A stretch of 64,000 nucleotides of DNA from Asparagopsis taxiformis (GCA_030407315.1 JALQPE010000101.1:62001-126000); one strand, 5' to 3'; shown: positions 10,416 through 21,820, counted from the stretch's first letter. Notes: generated by a model not told the origin, from the letters alone. Numbers and translations: made by a program.

Positions 10416-13400
10416 TTAATATTCCAAGTACTCATCACCTTCCTCAAGTTGTTCAGATGCAATAGTTTCAATATGTTGTGCTTGCTCGTACATGAGCGGA
10501 ACAGATTGCGGCGCTGCAGTTGTTGGAGACGTTTCAGCTTGCACCGGCTGCACCATTGACCCAACGTTCACTTCTGCTGGTGCTAATGCCGTCACCGCAC
10601 TTCCTACAGCCGTTTCCGCCACTGCCTCATGTGGCGCAGCTACCGCACTCAATTCTCCAGTGTTTGCAAGTACATTGGGTTGCGTCGTCACATCTGACAT
10701 CAACGTACTGGGAATATCTACAGCTGGCGCAGACATCGCTTCTACTGTTGACGGCAATTGCGATCCTCCCCCTGTCAGAATCTCAATCACCTGTGCCATA
10801 GTCGGGGTATTACCCTCAACCGCAACTTTCTCATCCGCGTTGGATCCAACTGCTGCCGATGGAGCTGGTTCATCATGAGCTTCGACTCCTACTGGAGTAT
10901 GCTCCGCTGCTTCTTCATGATGCGGTTCAGGCTGAGCAATCGCATCATCTACCGCTTTGCTATCTTCATCTATTCCATCGTCCACTACAGAACCTGCATC
11001 AATATTACTGGGCCCTTCACCGTCATCTTCTTCCCTTTCTACCATAGAAGGTGGTTGAATCATTTCCGGTTCACTAGCATCTTCTGTAATACCTTCAACG
11101 TCCACAGCAGCTGCAGTATCAGTGACGTCAGCCTCACCGGCATCCTCGTCTGTGTCTTGGGCATGCCCTGCAGATGCAGAATCGACAAGATCCGACACTG
11201 GAATTCCTCCTTCAACACCTGTTCCTGTCCCCACAATGTTCGGTTCTTCGTGCTCCTCGGACAATTCTTCCATCCCAGTCGTTGGCGCTACAATGTCACC
11301 AGGCAGATCTCTTGTCGCTTCTGCCTCAATAACAGGTTCTATACGGTTGTCAACGGTACTCTGATCTACCGTAGGCTCAGCATCGATACTTGGTTCCACA
11401 AGATTATCATGAGTGCTTGCCACCACTGTTGCCGCAGCGTCAATGACAGGTTCTCCAGGAACTTCTTGCACATCCTGATCTGCTAGTGGCTCGGCATCAA
11501 CAGGAAGTCCTGGAGGGTCATCACGCGGTTCCTCGCTGACGTCTGGTGCAGGATCAACAAAATGTTCAGCAGGTGCATCGTGCATATGTTGAGCCTCTGC
11601 CGATTCGGCATCATGAATATCTTCTTCGCTGTATACTCCATCATCTTCCGTCGCTGGCTCCACACGAGCAAGGTATGGTTCATCATCATGCAGATCATCC
11701 TCTGGTTCATATTCATCATAATCATTGTCCTCATCTGAATCGCCAGCGGCAACAATTTCAACGCCTTCCATGTCACCTGCTGCCATGAAGTCCTCGACAA
11801 CATCTTCTGCGATGTAGAACGTTTCAACATTTTCATCCATCCGATCGTTGTCTGCAATGTTTATTGTTTCGATTTCCTCTCCGTTGTTTTCTGCAGAGAA
11901 GCCTTGGGCGTCTTCATATTCTTCCAAACTGTTTCCGTTGGTACCATCTTCAGTTTTTTCCCCAGATTCTTGAGGAGCTTCAGTGGAGAGTCTTTCACGA
12001 GACACAGTTACTTGCTCTGGGAGTCCTCTAGCTGATCCGAAAGTGTTCGTAATATCTGGTTGGGCGCTCGGAACTGAAGTTAGTGGAACCACTGCTGGGG
12101 AAGCCAAAGATGACGGCCCGTGCGATGCACCAATAGAAACTTCAGGTGAAGCGAGCGAATAAACCTCTCGCGTTGCAGAGGCTGCAGTACTGGCATCATG
12201 TGGGGATCCATGTGAAGCTGCTGGCGACCCATACACGCCATCTGAAGGGTAACCACGATTGGAAGTGACAGATTGGAGACGTGATGGAGGTTCTGACGGA
12301 GCGCTTGATGCCGGCACAAATTGAGATTGGGATGCACCGGACGCTGTAGCAACATTCGTGTGATGCGGATGCACTGATTCAGCATTTCCTAGCTCATGAC
12401 TAGGCACTCCTTCCTTTGAAGAGTACTCGCTGTCCATCGCGTCAATGGTAAAGGATTCAACATGCTTGGCCAAGGCATGTACCATGTGTTTTGCTTTTCT
12501 ATCAACAATACGCATGAGATGCGGCATGAGATCGTTTCGCAATTGCTCAGTGACTGTTTCTGCAATCTCTTGTTTCGCACTAGCCTGCATAGTTGTAAGC
12601 CGCTCGTGGTACTCTTGCACTGTGTTCTTCGCAAGTTCTCTAGCTTGCTCAGTTTGATTCTGCTTCATTGCTGAGAGCTCACGGGTGGATGTCTCACCAA
12701 TGTGTGAGATGCGGGCAGCCAATTGCTCCTGATCCTTACGCACACTTCGGAGAATATCAAGCTCCTGGTTAGCGCGCTTGAGTTCATTGGTGACATCAGA
12801 AAGCATGTCTGAAAGTCTCTTCTTCTCACGAGACGCCTCGCCAGCCTCTGATTTGAGATTTGTGTACCAGCGCTTCATGGTTGTAAGCTCTTCATCCTTT
12901 TCAGTAACGAGTGTTGTGAGCTCCTGCAGCTGCCGACGGGCAACTTGAAGTTCTGAAAGCGTTGCTTTTGCACGCTCCTGTTCATGGAGCAAGTCTGCAA
13001 TCTGATCATTGCTCTGCGACAACTCGCGTCGAGCTTTCGCGAGATCGCCATGCATGGTTTCGATTTCAGTTGCTGCCTGCTTGAGCTGTTTGCATATGTC
13101 TTCATAATCAGCATGGAGCCGGATGGTATCATTTTCCTTTTTCGCGAGCGCATTCCTAGCGTTACTGAGATCCAGAGTTACCTTTTGCATTTCGGTAGTA
13201 CGCGAATTGTGCTCTAAAGCAAGCTCATCAATAGAGCGACTCTTGGAGGCCAAGAAGGATTCCTGCTCATTAATATGCATTTGCAGTCTATGAAGCTCAT
13301 CTGCGGACTGGCGCTTTGCAGCGCGGAGTTCTACGAGTTCCTTTTCCCCTTGATGAATCTCTTCTGTAAGGGCCTCTACTCTTTGTTCGCGGACACGTCT

Positions 13401-14561
13401 TTCAGCACGCTCTATCTGCAGATCTTCACGCATTTTGCCGAGCGACTCTTCTAGTTTGCGAATACGCTCCTTGTCGGACAGAGCATCAATTGCAGCACGT
13501 GTGAGCAGCTCTGTGGACTGTTCAAGCTCGTCCTGAATAGCTGACACGTTTGCTCGAAGCTGGTCGCGTTCACGTACTGCCGAGTCGTTTTCGAGCTGGC
13601 GACGGGTAGTAACCTGGACGTGATCAAGTTCTGATTTTGTATCGGCCAATTGTGAAAGCGCTTCATCGAGCTCTGTGCGAAGCGCTGTAATCGTTTCCCC
13701 TGCCTGCTGATCCTTACTTTGCACATGCGTCTGAAGCTCGCGGGAGCGTGTTTCGTGGGTGGAAGCGGCAGACTCTGCTGCTTGGGCGCGAGATTTGACA
13801 GCATCGAGCTCGGAATGCATAGTTGCTAGTTGCTGGCGAAGGGAGGAAACGGAAGCGACCTGTTTGTCACGATCGATGGAAGTTTCTGAAAGCGAAGCTT
13901 TCATGTCTGCCAGGCTCTTCTCAGCCGTGGATCGTGCGTTTGCATCCTCTTTTCGCAGACGCTCTATGTCTACGAGACGGTCATTATCTGCTGTGAGATT
14001 TGCGATAGTAGCATTGAGCTGCACGACGGTTGTTTGCAAATTATCAGCGCGTTCACGTTCATCTCGTCGACCATCGCGCACTTCAATAACTTCTCTGGAC
14101 AGAGCGCTGAGTCGCTCGCGCGCTTCAACGAGTTCAATGCGATCTGCATCGCGCTCAACGCGACCGCGTTCGAGAGTAATTTTCTCAGCCTCCAGCTCTG
14201 CGATGCGCGTGTCCCTCGCGGCGATCGTTTCCATTGCGGACACGGTTGCAGCTTGTGCGGCGGCCATGCCAGCTTCGGACGCGGCGAGAGCGTCGCGCAG
14301 GGAGGCGGTCGATGCAGCGGAGGACAGTGCTTCGTCGCGAGCGCGTGCTGAGGCGTCGATCTCACGACGCGCATGCACAGTGAGCTTCTCCAGCGTGGAC
14401 GCGTACTGGATGAGACGACGCTTGAGCGACTGATTCTCTAGCGCGAGTTTGGAGGGCGGAGTGGAGGGATGGGGCAACGGAACGTGCGGTACGGAGGAGG
14501 AGGGGGATGGGGATGCTAATGGGGGCGGTGTAGGCGGGGAAGCGGTGTTATCACTGCCCAT
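10416..14561 (-). CDS. large coiled-coil protein with acidic repetitive C-terminus
   Basis: An intronless protein of 1381 residues. I start at the ATG encoding MGSDNTASPPTPPP. The frame stays open for 179 more codons upstream, but that stretch is Cys/His/Arg-rich, low in complexity and lacks the amino-acid texture of the rest, so I read it as 5' leader. Residues 1-35 are Ser/Pro-rich. About 35-700 form continuous heptad-rich coiled coil, with many Glu/Leu/Arg/Lys and almost no Pro. About 715-860 are a Ser/Pro/His linker. About 870-1381 are strongly acidic and disordered, with Asp/Glu-Glu-Asp clusters and imperfect repeats built on EPVIDAE around 1034-1090. There are no transmembrane segments or catalytic motifs. 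It could be a structural, golgin-like or centrosomal scaffold, but I cannot assign it to a family. Confidence 0.75.
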   Translation of the reverse strand: MGSDNTASPPTPPPLASPSPSSSVPHVPLPHPSTPPSKLALENQSLKRRLIQYASTLEKLTVHARREIDASARARDEALSSAASTASLRDALAASEAGMAAAQAATVSAMETIAARDTRIAELEAEKITLERGRVERDADRIELVEARERLSALSREVIEVRDGRRDERERADNLQTTVVQLNATIANLTADNDRLVDIERLRKEDANARSTAEKSLADMKASLSETSIDRDKQVASVSSLRQQLATMHSELDAVKSRAQAAESAASTHETRSRELQTHVQSKDQQAGETITALRTELDEALSQLADTKSELDHVQVTTRRQLENDSAVRERDQLRANVSAIQDELEQSTELLTRAAIDALSDKERIRKLEESLGKMREDLQIERAERRVREQRVEALTEEIHQGEKELVELRAAKRQSADELHRLQMHINEQESFLASKSRSIDELALEHNSRTTEMQKVTLDLSNARNALAKKENDTIRLHADYEDICKQLKQAATEIETMHGDLAKARRELSQSNDQIADLLHEQERAKATLSELQVARRQLQELTTLVTEKDEELTTMKRWYTNLKSEAGEASREKKRLSDMLSDVTNELKRANQELDILRSVRKDQEQLAARISHIGETSTRELSAMKQNQTEQARELAKNTVQEYHERLTTMQASAKQEIAETVTEQLRNDLMPHLMRIVDRKAKHMVHALAKHVESFTIDAMDSEYSSKEGVPSHELGNAESVHPHHTNVATASGASQSQFVPASSAPSEPPSRLQSVTSNRGYPSDGVYGSPAASHGSPHDASTAASATREVYSLASPEVSIGASHGPSSLASPAVVPLTSVPSAQPDITNTFGSARGLPEQVTVSRERLSTEAPQESGEKTEDGTNGNSLEEYEDAQGFSAENNGEEIETINIADNDRMDENVETFYIAEDVVEDFMAAGDMEGVEIVAAGDSDEDNDYDEYEPEDDLHDDEPYLARVEPATEDDGVYSEEDIHDAESAEAQHMHDAPAEHFVDPAPDVSEEPRDDPPGLPVDAEPLADQDVQEVPGEPVIDAAATVVASTHDNLVEPSIDAEPTVDQSTVDNRIEPVIEAEATRDLPGDIVAPTTGMEELSEEHEEPNIVGTGTGVEGGIPVSDLVDSASAGHAQDTDEDAGEADVTDTAAAVDVEGITEDASEPEMIQPPSMVEREEDDGEGPSNIDAGSVVDDGIDEDSKAVDDAIAQPEPHHEEAAEHTPVGVEAHDEPAPSAAVGSNADEKVAVEGNTPTMAQVIEILTGGGSQLPSTVEAMSAPAVDIPSTLMSDVTTQPNVLANTGELSAVAAPHEAVAETAVGSAVTALAPAEVNVGSMVQPVQAETSPTTAAPQSVPLMYEQAQHIETIASEQLEEGDEYLEY

Positions 14562-16309
14562 GATGAATGAATGGGCGGGCTGCTGTTGTGCAGCCAGTTT
14601 GAACGGCGCGACGGTAGTGATGGATGGATGGCTATGTAGATACGACAGTGAATAGTGGGGGCGTTGTGTGGCGCAATGCAGTGCGATGCAATGCAGTGTG
14701 GAGCGTAGCGCGCTCGGAGCGATGGGACGGGACGGGCCTTTGTGGGGAGCGGCGGGTGAGCGGTCGGACGCGGCGGGACAGCACAGGACGGCGAGATGGG
14801 CAAGGCAGGACTGGCAAGCTGGGGCGCCAAGATGCACACCAGGCGTCCCGTGCCGCGCCGCGCCGCGCCGTTTGGTTGGCCTTTCTTTATGTTTCGTTTG
14901 GATGCAGTGATGATTTGTGCACCGTGTTGTTCGAATGGGGAGTGCAGGCAAATGCCCGCGCGCGTGTTTGTACAAATTTTTACTTTTTTTCAACCGATCA
15001 CGAGATGCAGCCGTGCTGTTCACATTCCAGCCAAACATTTTGCGCCGGTGACAGGGCGCCGTTCCTCGCTTGAATTGACGCTTGTTGGCATTATCCAACC
15101 GTCGCCATCGGCCAAGTCATCCTTATCTTACAAGTGTACCTTGCCCCCGTGCGCCGCTACTTGCTTACACTCAAAAGACGACAAGTGCCTCGTTGTTATT
15201 GGTCTATGACCGCGTACCCACTACGAATCGCTCGCATATCCATAAAAGTATGACATACTTACCCACGTCGCACGATACGACGTCTTGTTCTGCCGGAACG
15301 ATCTCCAAGTTTACTGCAGTGCTGGTCGGGTCACCGTTGTCAACCATCCGAGCAGCTCCAGACTTTTTTTCCCAAACCTTTCTCACACTTTCATCCGTCT
15401 TCACTAATCAATGCGTGTTTGTGTGTCCCAACAACCATTCGAGACTACAATGCCTATCACCTTCTCCATAGTCCATACATGTTCATCGCCATCACTAGGG
15501 GCTCTCAACTCCAATGTGTCAAATAGCACCTGTACATGCTTGTCATGAAATTCACACTTACACGTGCAATTGTCCATACGTACGGCGTGTCTACAGTGTG
15601 CAAGAGTGAATTGTACCATTGTGTTTAGCGCAAATTAGGCCAATGACTACTCAATGGGCGAGGCTAATTGTCCTAGGGTTTATTTCAAAAGTCATGGCTC
15701 TTTCGCAATGCCCAAATATCTCATGTGGATACCGAGTCGGCGTGCGCCATATCAAGCGCCAAACCAGCCACAGCCCCGGCCACAAAGCAATCGAAGACAC
15801 ATGTTCATGCACTGCTCTGTAATCATAACATGCCGCGCTGATTGGACAAGGCAACGTCTATTACCAACTAATTTAGAAAACAGCAAATCGAATTCAAACA
15901 CCAACCATCAAAGAATGGTACTTGCATAGTTTCACTTGCGCAAGCTGGGTGCCAGTTTCTAGTTCCGTTACACCTCGTGTTACAACTGTCAGGTGCCCAC
16001 CAGATGGGCCTCGAATCAAAACCAATGTCAGACACAGCCTACTGATGTTGATCGCGCTTGTTGTAACACCGTATCGCGATGCGTTGCTCCATCGTCTTAC
16101 CTTTGCGAGTCGTGCCGCATCGCTTTCCATACACATAGCCGATCACGTCCGAAAAAATTCTGGTGTTCAAACCGCCTTTATTTGTCAAACGCTAAACGTA
16201 TAAGCTAAACGGCAGCAGCGAGTGGGCGGAACAGGCCGTCGTGGAAAAGACGATACAGCCCTTAGTAAACACGCGCTGCTGGAATCTTGAGAGTACACTT
16301 GCAAGTTAC
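14562..16309. other. intergenic, no gene supported
   Basis: It holds the 5' leader of the coiled-coil gene (GC-rich from about 14620 to 14870) and the downstream flank of the next leftward gene. Frames here are short and overlapping on both strands. No tRNA-like fold or repeat array was recognised. Confidence 0.45.
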
Positions 16310-16744
16310 TCAATACACGAGCATATTTCCCTGCACTCGGATTGCATCCGCCGCAGCACTGCTAGCACTAGAGTAGGCCAATCGATGTCTCAACTTGTCA
16401 TGCTCCATTTCAAAGTGTTCAATGATGTCGGTGAGCATCGCACATTCATCCATGCAAGCCTGCGCATGGAGGGTTTGCAGACGTTCCAGATCGGACTGGG
16501 TCAACAGCTCCTCGTCCTTCTTCAGACGCTCATCGACGGTGCCCAGGAAGCGCATCACTTCAAAGTCGCGCAGTAATTCATCCGACTTGGTCTTGCGCAA
16601 TGTAGCGCAATTGGTTTCGTTTTCCTTCGCTTTCTTCTTGCCGTTAGAAATCACAATGCCGCGTTGCGCAGGCTTGCGCGGAGAGCTGGGGGGCGCCTCG
16701 TTTTTGCTCTCGAAACCGAGCCACTGACCTAGCATTGTCATCAT
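16310..16744 (-). CDS. small unrecognised protein, helical
   Basis: A 144-residue frame starting with MMTML (alternative ATGs at 16741 and 16735). The N-terminal 50 residues are basic and Ser/Pro-rich, with SSPRKPAQRG and GKKKAKENE. Residues 50-120 are predicted helical and charged, with a possible coiled coil around DERLKKDEELLTQSDLERLQTL. Its composition is coherent and unlike the surrounding spacer, which is the main reason to call it a gene. I recognise no family. It ends with an intact stop and has no visible intron. Confidence 0.55.
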   Translation of the reverse strand: MMTMLGQWLGFESKNEAPPSSPRKPAQRGIVISNGKKKAKENETNCATLRKTKSDELLRDFEVMRFLGTVDERLKKDEELLTQSDLERLQTLHAQACMDECAMLTDIIEHFEMEHDKLRHRLAYSSASSAAADAIRVQGNMLVY

Positions 16745-17149
16745 TGGAATTGGGGGGAGGACGGCGGAAGGCGTGGTGCGGCGCGAAACGGAGCGGGGCA
16801 GGGCGGACCGGTGGAGAACTGAGCGATACGTTTGCGAGTCGCGTATGGGTTGTGCGCCGGTCGACGGGAAGAGCAGTGTGTTGGCTGACGTAGTTGGAAA
16901 GTTTCATCGATTGCCGTAATGGATGGCAGAAATTGAATGTGTGAAGCGTTCTGATTGGCGATCACCGGCGGGGAAACCGTAGGCGATAGAGAAGGAGACA
17001 ATAAAGGGAAGACACGTGTCTTTTGAATTAGGGTTTGATTGTTCTCGTTGCGTGTGTAAAAATTTTTGATTAAAACATATTGCGTTTCCGTTGTAATGTC
17101 GGTGGGCACACGCGGTGTTGGAATTAAAAGTTAATCGACTAGTCTTTGC
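16745..17149. other. intergenic spacer, no gene seen
   Basis: It lies between two genes transcribed in the same leftward direction, so it should hold the promoter of the small helical protein gene. No clear TATA box or other element stands out. Confidence 0.4.
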
Positions 17150-18013
17150 TTACTCTGTAATTTTAGTCAAGGTCGTGCATCTCCTTCGAATCGTACGCTG
17201 TTTGCGCGTCGGAGACGCGGTTGATGCAATAGCGCTGGCGGAGTAGTCTGCGCTCGTGGGCGACTTCTCCTCAGTGTGGTACGCTTCATCCCAACTGTTC
17301 ACCATGTCTAGATCTAATTCGTCACTATCGCCGTCACACACGGCACCAATACGCTTTGCCTCCTCATACAACACTCGAATAGATTTTGCGCTGCGGTTGA
17401 AACACGTCTTCACACTAGACGTCTTCATGTCCACAGTGCGCAGCAACGTATCAAACTGCTGTTCGTCGGCTACAATTCGAAACTCGGGCTCCTCGCCCTG
17501 CATCATACATTTCATCAGACGCAAAATCGACCATTCCATCGGCGACGACGACGGGGAGAAGCAGATGTCGGACATGAGGGCGCCATTGTGTCGGGCGGCG
17601 AAACGAAGAGCCTGGCTGTCTGGAAGGGTGTTTTCTTGCGCGAGCATTTGCGAGCGATGAATTCGCAGGCATACTTTACTGTTGATCGCGATGCAAATCT
17701 GCATTACACCATACATGAATGGAAATTGCTGCTCATGTCCGCTGAACTCGCGTCTCAGATAGAGGTCAACTACTCGTGAATTGGCGCGGCGGCTTACATG
17801 GGCGTCTTTCAGTGAAAAGATCGGCCCACTGCTGTCGCGTGTGAGAGGATGCACATGCCATACAGTGGCGAGTGCTTTGTTCTCTTTGACAATTGCAAAT
17901 TTGCCAATGAAACTGAAGTCTGGAAAATCGTTGATCAGCTGCGATGGAGTGCGGTCGTGCAGCGATTTGCTTGCGCAAACTGGCAGTACCCTCAACGGTA
18001 GCTCTTGCGGCAT
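17150..18013 (-). CDS. unrecognised 287-residue protein
   Basis: An intronless frame. I start at MPQELPLRVLPV because a TATATCA box lies about 60 bases upstream near 18078; the frame stays open further upstream, but that part would precede transcription. The protein has a globular-looking first two thirds with mixed hydrophobic segments (FSFIGKFAIVKENKALATVWHVHPLTRD, split here by context, then FPFMYGVMQICIAI). It then has an acidic patch DGDSDELDLD and a Ser/Arg-rich C-terminus. There is no signal peptide, transmembrane helix or known catalytic motif that I can see. A conserved hypothetical protein is the best description. Confidence 0.6.
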   Translation of the reverse strand: MPQELPLRVLPVCASKSLHDRTPSQLINDFPDFSFIGKFAIVKENKALATVWHVHPLTRDSSGPIFSLKDAHVSRRANSRVVDLYLRREFSGHEQQFPFMYGVMQICIAINSKVCLRIHRSQMLAQENTLPDSQALRFAARHNGALMSDICFSPSSSPMEWSILRLMKCMMQGEEPEFRIVADEQQFDTLLRTVDMKTSSVKTCFNRSAKSIRVLYEEAKRIGAVCDGDSDELDLDMVNSWDEAYHTEEKSPTSADYSASAIASTASPTRKQRTIRRRCTTLTKITE

Positions 18014-19594
18014 TGCAGCGGTACAACGAGACGAGATGAGAGTGTTAAGCGATCGCAGTTGTGTGCACCAGTTGGAATGATATATGCATGTTTCGCGCGC
18101 CCTCTGTCTAGTTTCGAAGGAGGACATGCAATCGGCTATCACCGCGCGAAATGGGTTTGCATCCGCATGAGGATGCATCAAGTACACTACTGTATAGTCG
18201 ACTGACCAGCGTAGATGAATGAATGACGAGTATGATGAGATGTATGTAATGTAAAATATTTTCAACTGCTAAAGCCCTTTCCCAAACCTACCCTCTTTGA
18301 CATTTCGTGTACGCCATTCCATTCCAGGGTAGAAGCATGAAATTCAACGCTGCGTTCCCTCGTGCGCCCAGTTCTGGAGGAGGAACCAGAACCAGACCGA
18401 ATCCAGTTGTGCTCGAGGTTTGGAAGCAAAACTTCAAAGTGGCAGTTGCACTGCAGTTCTCATCAGCCAATGTTGGAAGAGTGGAAAACCAGTGCAAGTG
18501 GAGCCATGAAATACGGGAGAGTGCGTCTTACAGCCTTGGGAAAGCAAGAGATATACCGCAAAGGAGGTGATGTAATATGTATGTGTGGGTGTAACTACTA
18601 CTGTATATGGGCACATAGCGGTGGAAAGATCAGTGGTAAAGAATAGTGCAGTACAACTGTGAAACACGTCTCCAAAGAGGCCGCATGAGCGCGTCATAGT
18701 GACCGGTGGTAATTGAGATTCTAAATTTGCTCTGCACGAAAAGCGCGTGGAGCAATATGCGTGCGCGAGCGCATCTTGGTACAGTTCCAAGGGTGTTACT
18801 TTTACAAGTTCGGTAAGGACAAAGTAACGGTACGGCACGACACAGCAGTGCTGAACTCAGTACGGATGATGCGGCGCGGCGCGGAGCGGAACGGACGGTT
18901 GGTCTCGAGGTGAGTGGAGCACAAATTAGAAAAGTGCAACTGGGGACACTCGCTGCGCGTGGAACAACCGACAAAGTGGCAATAAATAATCTGTTAATGG
19001 CAAGGGTGTTCCGCCATCGCAACCGAGCAGAGCACAGCCAAGTTTGGCTGCACAACAATAGACGTGTTGGTCCGCGCATGTGTCAACAATCAGCGACAGC
19101 GTGTCTGTTACTCTCACCTTCGGGCACGGTGCATGGGATGGCTCTGTCAGAGGGTGCAGTCGTCTATCCAATCACATTCTAAACACAGTGGGCGCGACGT
19201 GTCCGGGAAGCGAATCACGTGTGAGTGATGCGCCGTGTTCTCCCACACGCCACGTAAACTCTTCTACGTGTTGCCTCTATATGTTGTGTGTCATGCCGTC
19301 CAGGACGAGCGAGGCGTGGCGCCGCCGCGCCATCTGTCGCTGCGCATTGCCCCGAAAACAATAGGTAACAGTCAACGTGTCGCTCACACACCCAACGCGA
19401 CTACGCCGTTTCAATATCGGGCCGCACAATGCCGCCCCGCCCACTTTGCATCCGCGGCTCAGCGCTAAGCACGCCACTCTGCATCTCACCAACGTGTGCA
19501 CTACGTTTCTTTATTCTGCCAGACACTACTTATACCGCGCACACATCTCGACAGTCTCCAGTCGCCTAACCAGTCAACCAACAAACATCTCACA
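18014..19594. other. long divergent intergenic region, no gene supported
   Basis: About 1.6 kb between the leftward unknown gene and the rightward first expansin gene. Open frames overlap on both strands but none has a protein-like composition or a good start. A weak TATA-like TATACC at 19531 lies 64 bases before the expansin ATG. Confidence 0.45.
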
Positions 19595-20623
19595 ATGGCT
19601 CTCCGCACCATTTTTCTCGCTCTCCTGTTACCGTTCGTCCTCGCTCTCAGGCCTTCAGATTTCGGTCAGATGTACCATGGTGACGGAACTTATTACGGAG
19701 CCACCGAGGCTGGTAATTGCGCTATTCGTCGTCCTCGTCCTAAAATGTACGACAGAATGGTTCCAATTGCTATAAACGAGGAGCAATATGATGGATCGGC
19801 GTCATGCGGTGCTTGTCTTCTTGTCACTGGCTCTGGACGCGGTCAAGGTGCCAACCCCATCCGCGGCACTTTCCTCGCCTACGTCATGGATCGCTGCCCA
19901 GAGTGCAAACATGGTGACATCGATCTGTCTATGCCTGGAGATGGCCGTTGGTTGGTTTCCTGGAAATTTGTTCCCTGCCCGTCTGATGACGTATTCTTCC
20001 TGTTCGAAGGTTCAAATGTATATTATTGGAAGTTGCAGGCCAGAGGTATGAAGGCACCGGCGAAAGATGTCATGGTAAATGGAATTCGGGGACACCGAAC
20101 GAATGACAATTTCCACATCTTCCAGGACGGAGGTGGTATTCGTACGCCTGCCACCATTTCAATTACTACAGTTTTGGGTCAGGGCATGTCTATGCGTCTG
20201 ACAAATTTTGCCTCCGATGGTCCAGTTTATCCGCAGGGTGGTGGTAGTGCACCCGCGCCGGTTAATACTCCCCGCCCTACACGGCCGCCTTCAACGCAGC
20301 CGCCGACAAATAATAGGCGATGTGTGCCTCGCTGGCGCGCGTGTACAGGCCCGAATAATCGCTGGGGCACGAGTAAATGCTGCAGGAAATTCAAGTGCGT
20401 GCGTGCCACGGGTCGTGCAAAGAACACATTTGTCGGGAAGCGCTGTGAGCCGAAGAATCGACGAATCCGTCCTGGTCGTGGCGGACGGTGTGTACCCAAC
20501 TGGAAGGCATGTACAGGAAAGAACAACGTGTGGGGAACGAGTAGGTGCTGCGGAAACTTCCGTTGTGTGAATCCGCCGGCTGGCCGTCCGTTTGTGGGCA
20601 AGCGGTGCGAGCCGAGGAATTGA
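19595..20623 (+). CDS. secreted expansin-like protein with two six-cysteine modules
   Basis: A 342-residue intronless protein. The ATG chosen gives a classic signal peptide, MALRTIFLALLLPFVLAL. Residues about 20-120 are the six-stranded double-psi barrel of expansins: GDGTYYGATEAGNCAI, then CGACLLVTG, then YVMDRCPECKHGDIDLS. The last holds the acidic residues expected near the polysaccharide groove. Residues about 125-215 match the second, CBM63-like beta-sandwich (YYWKLQARGMKAP, ATISITTVLGQ). After a Pro/Thr-rich linker there are two copies of a Cys module, C-x6-C-x11-CC-x4-C-x13/15-C, each starting CVP.W.AC and ending VGKRCEP. The spacing is that of a knottin fold and may bind carbohydrate. 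The product should loosen or bind cell-wall polysaccharide. It is paralogous to the gene at 21821. Confidence 0.88.
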   Translation: MALRTIFLALLLPFVLALRPSDFGQMYHGDGTYYGATEAGNCAIRRPRPKMYDRMVPIAINEEQYDGSASCGACLLVTGSGRGQGANPIRGTFLAYVMDRCPECKHGDIDLSMPGDGRWLVSWKFVPCPSDDVFFLFEGSNVYYWKLQARGMKAPAKDVMVNGIRGHRTNDNFHIFQDGGGIRTPATISITTVLGQGMSMRLTNFASDGPVYPQGGGSAPAPVNTPRPTRPPSTQPPTNNRRCVPRWRACTGPNNRWGTSKCCRKFKCVRATGRAKNTFVGKRCEPKNRRIRPGRGGRCVPNWKACTGKNNVWGTSRCCGNFRCVNPPAGRPFVGKRCEPRN

Positions 20624-21820
20624 AAATTGTTGGGGAATATGACAAGTGTGAATAATGTTTTTGGTTTGAATGCGTTGCGTTGTGAATGCTGTATATACGT
20701 TGAGAGTGTTTTTAGTAGTGTTGGTAAAGATTTGAATTGAATTGGCGACCAATTTTAGCATTGCGAGAGATGGTGATGACATGTACATCTAAATTTATAG
20801 AAATCGAGTCATGAAAGGAGGTATCCCGCGTCAGTATGATGGATCAGCGTCGATTCAGAAAATTACAGTCTCGGGGTGCCACGGCGCAGTGTCAATGGAT
20901 GGTAACGAAACAAGCATTCCACGGAGCGGCAGGGAAGGGCGTTTTGACGCCACATGGAAGGACACGGCGCGTGGTGTTAGCCTTTGCGAAAGTGCAGGCA
21001 ATGGAGGCAGACGGATCCAATTTCGGCCCGACCACAAATATATGTTTCGCAATAGTATCATGACGTAGCTGGTTTGCGTGCATCGAACTGTTCGTGTAAC
21101 CAACCAAAATCGAGCACCTACATGCAACAGCCCATCACAATTGATTCCCCACCACTGCGTCACGCAATAACGTGTTCAAATCTCCTGATGGAGATATACA
21201 GTGGCGTGTTTAGTATCAACATCAGCTTTTCATGAACATCGGCACAACATTACATTAATTGTCTTCATCATCCATCCAATTCACTTTACCAAACTCAGCA
21301 GATCATGGAACCAGAATCGACGCTCACTGCTCCGCGCAGCGCAGCCTACCATTTTGATGCGTCAGTCGCCTTTGTCCTTGCGCAACACCAATGAACGCAT
21401 CTCACTGGTGACACGCTCACCACAATGCAACTTCAGTCGTTTACTCGGCTCCAATTGCAGTCATGTTCAATACTGTATGGAGTGTTCGACGACAATTCGC
21501 GCAAAGCACCGACACTATTTCAGCACAGCTGACTGCTCTGCCGCACTCTGATATCCTGCTCAAGTCTCGAATCACATCAACAAACGGCACCACTTGTTAT
21601 CCATCATCCGAAACTATGCCCCGTTTCATCACTTTTTCTCGCATCCATCACGAAGACGTCACTGCCCATCACCAACACACTCTCGGTCGTACCGACCCAC
21701 TGGCTTGCCGCTTCCTGCACTATAAAAGTAGCCCATGACTGCACAACAGCATCTTGGCACTCGCGACGACTTCATCAGCCAGCTTTTCTTTCTTTCATTC
21801 ATCTGCCAACAAAGCGAATA
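20624..21820. other. spacer between tandem expansin genes
   Basis: About 1.2 kb with no supported gene. It contains the 3' flank of the first copy and the promoter of the second. The TATA box at 21721 is the only element I recognise. Confidence 0.5.
21721..21728 (+). promoter_or_regulatory. TATA box of the second expansin-like gene
   Basis: TATAAAAG, a near-perfect consensus, 100 bases before the ATG at 21821. Confidence 0.65.

Noticed and set aside
14562..15098. 179-codon upstream extension of the coiled-coil gene
   Set aside because: The added sequence is Cys/His/Arg/Ser-rich, unlike the coiled coil, and reads as GC-rich leader; the inner ATG gives a normal start.
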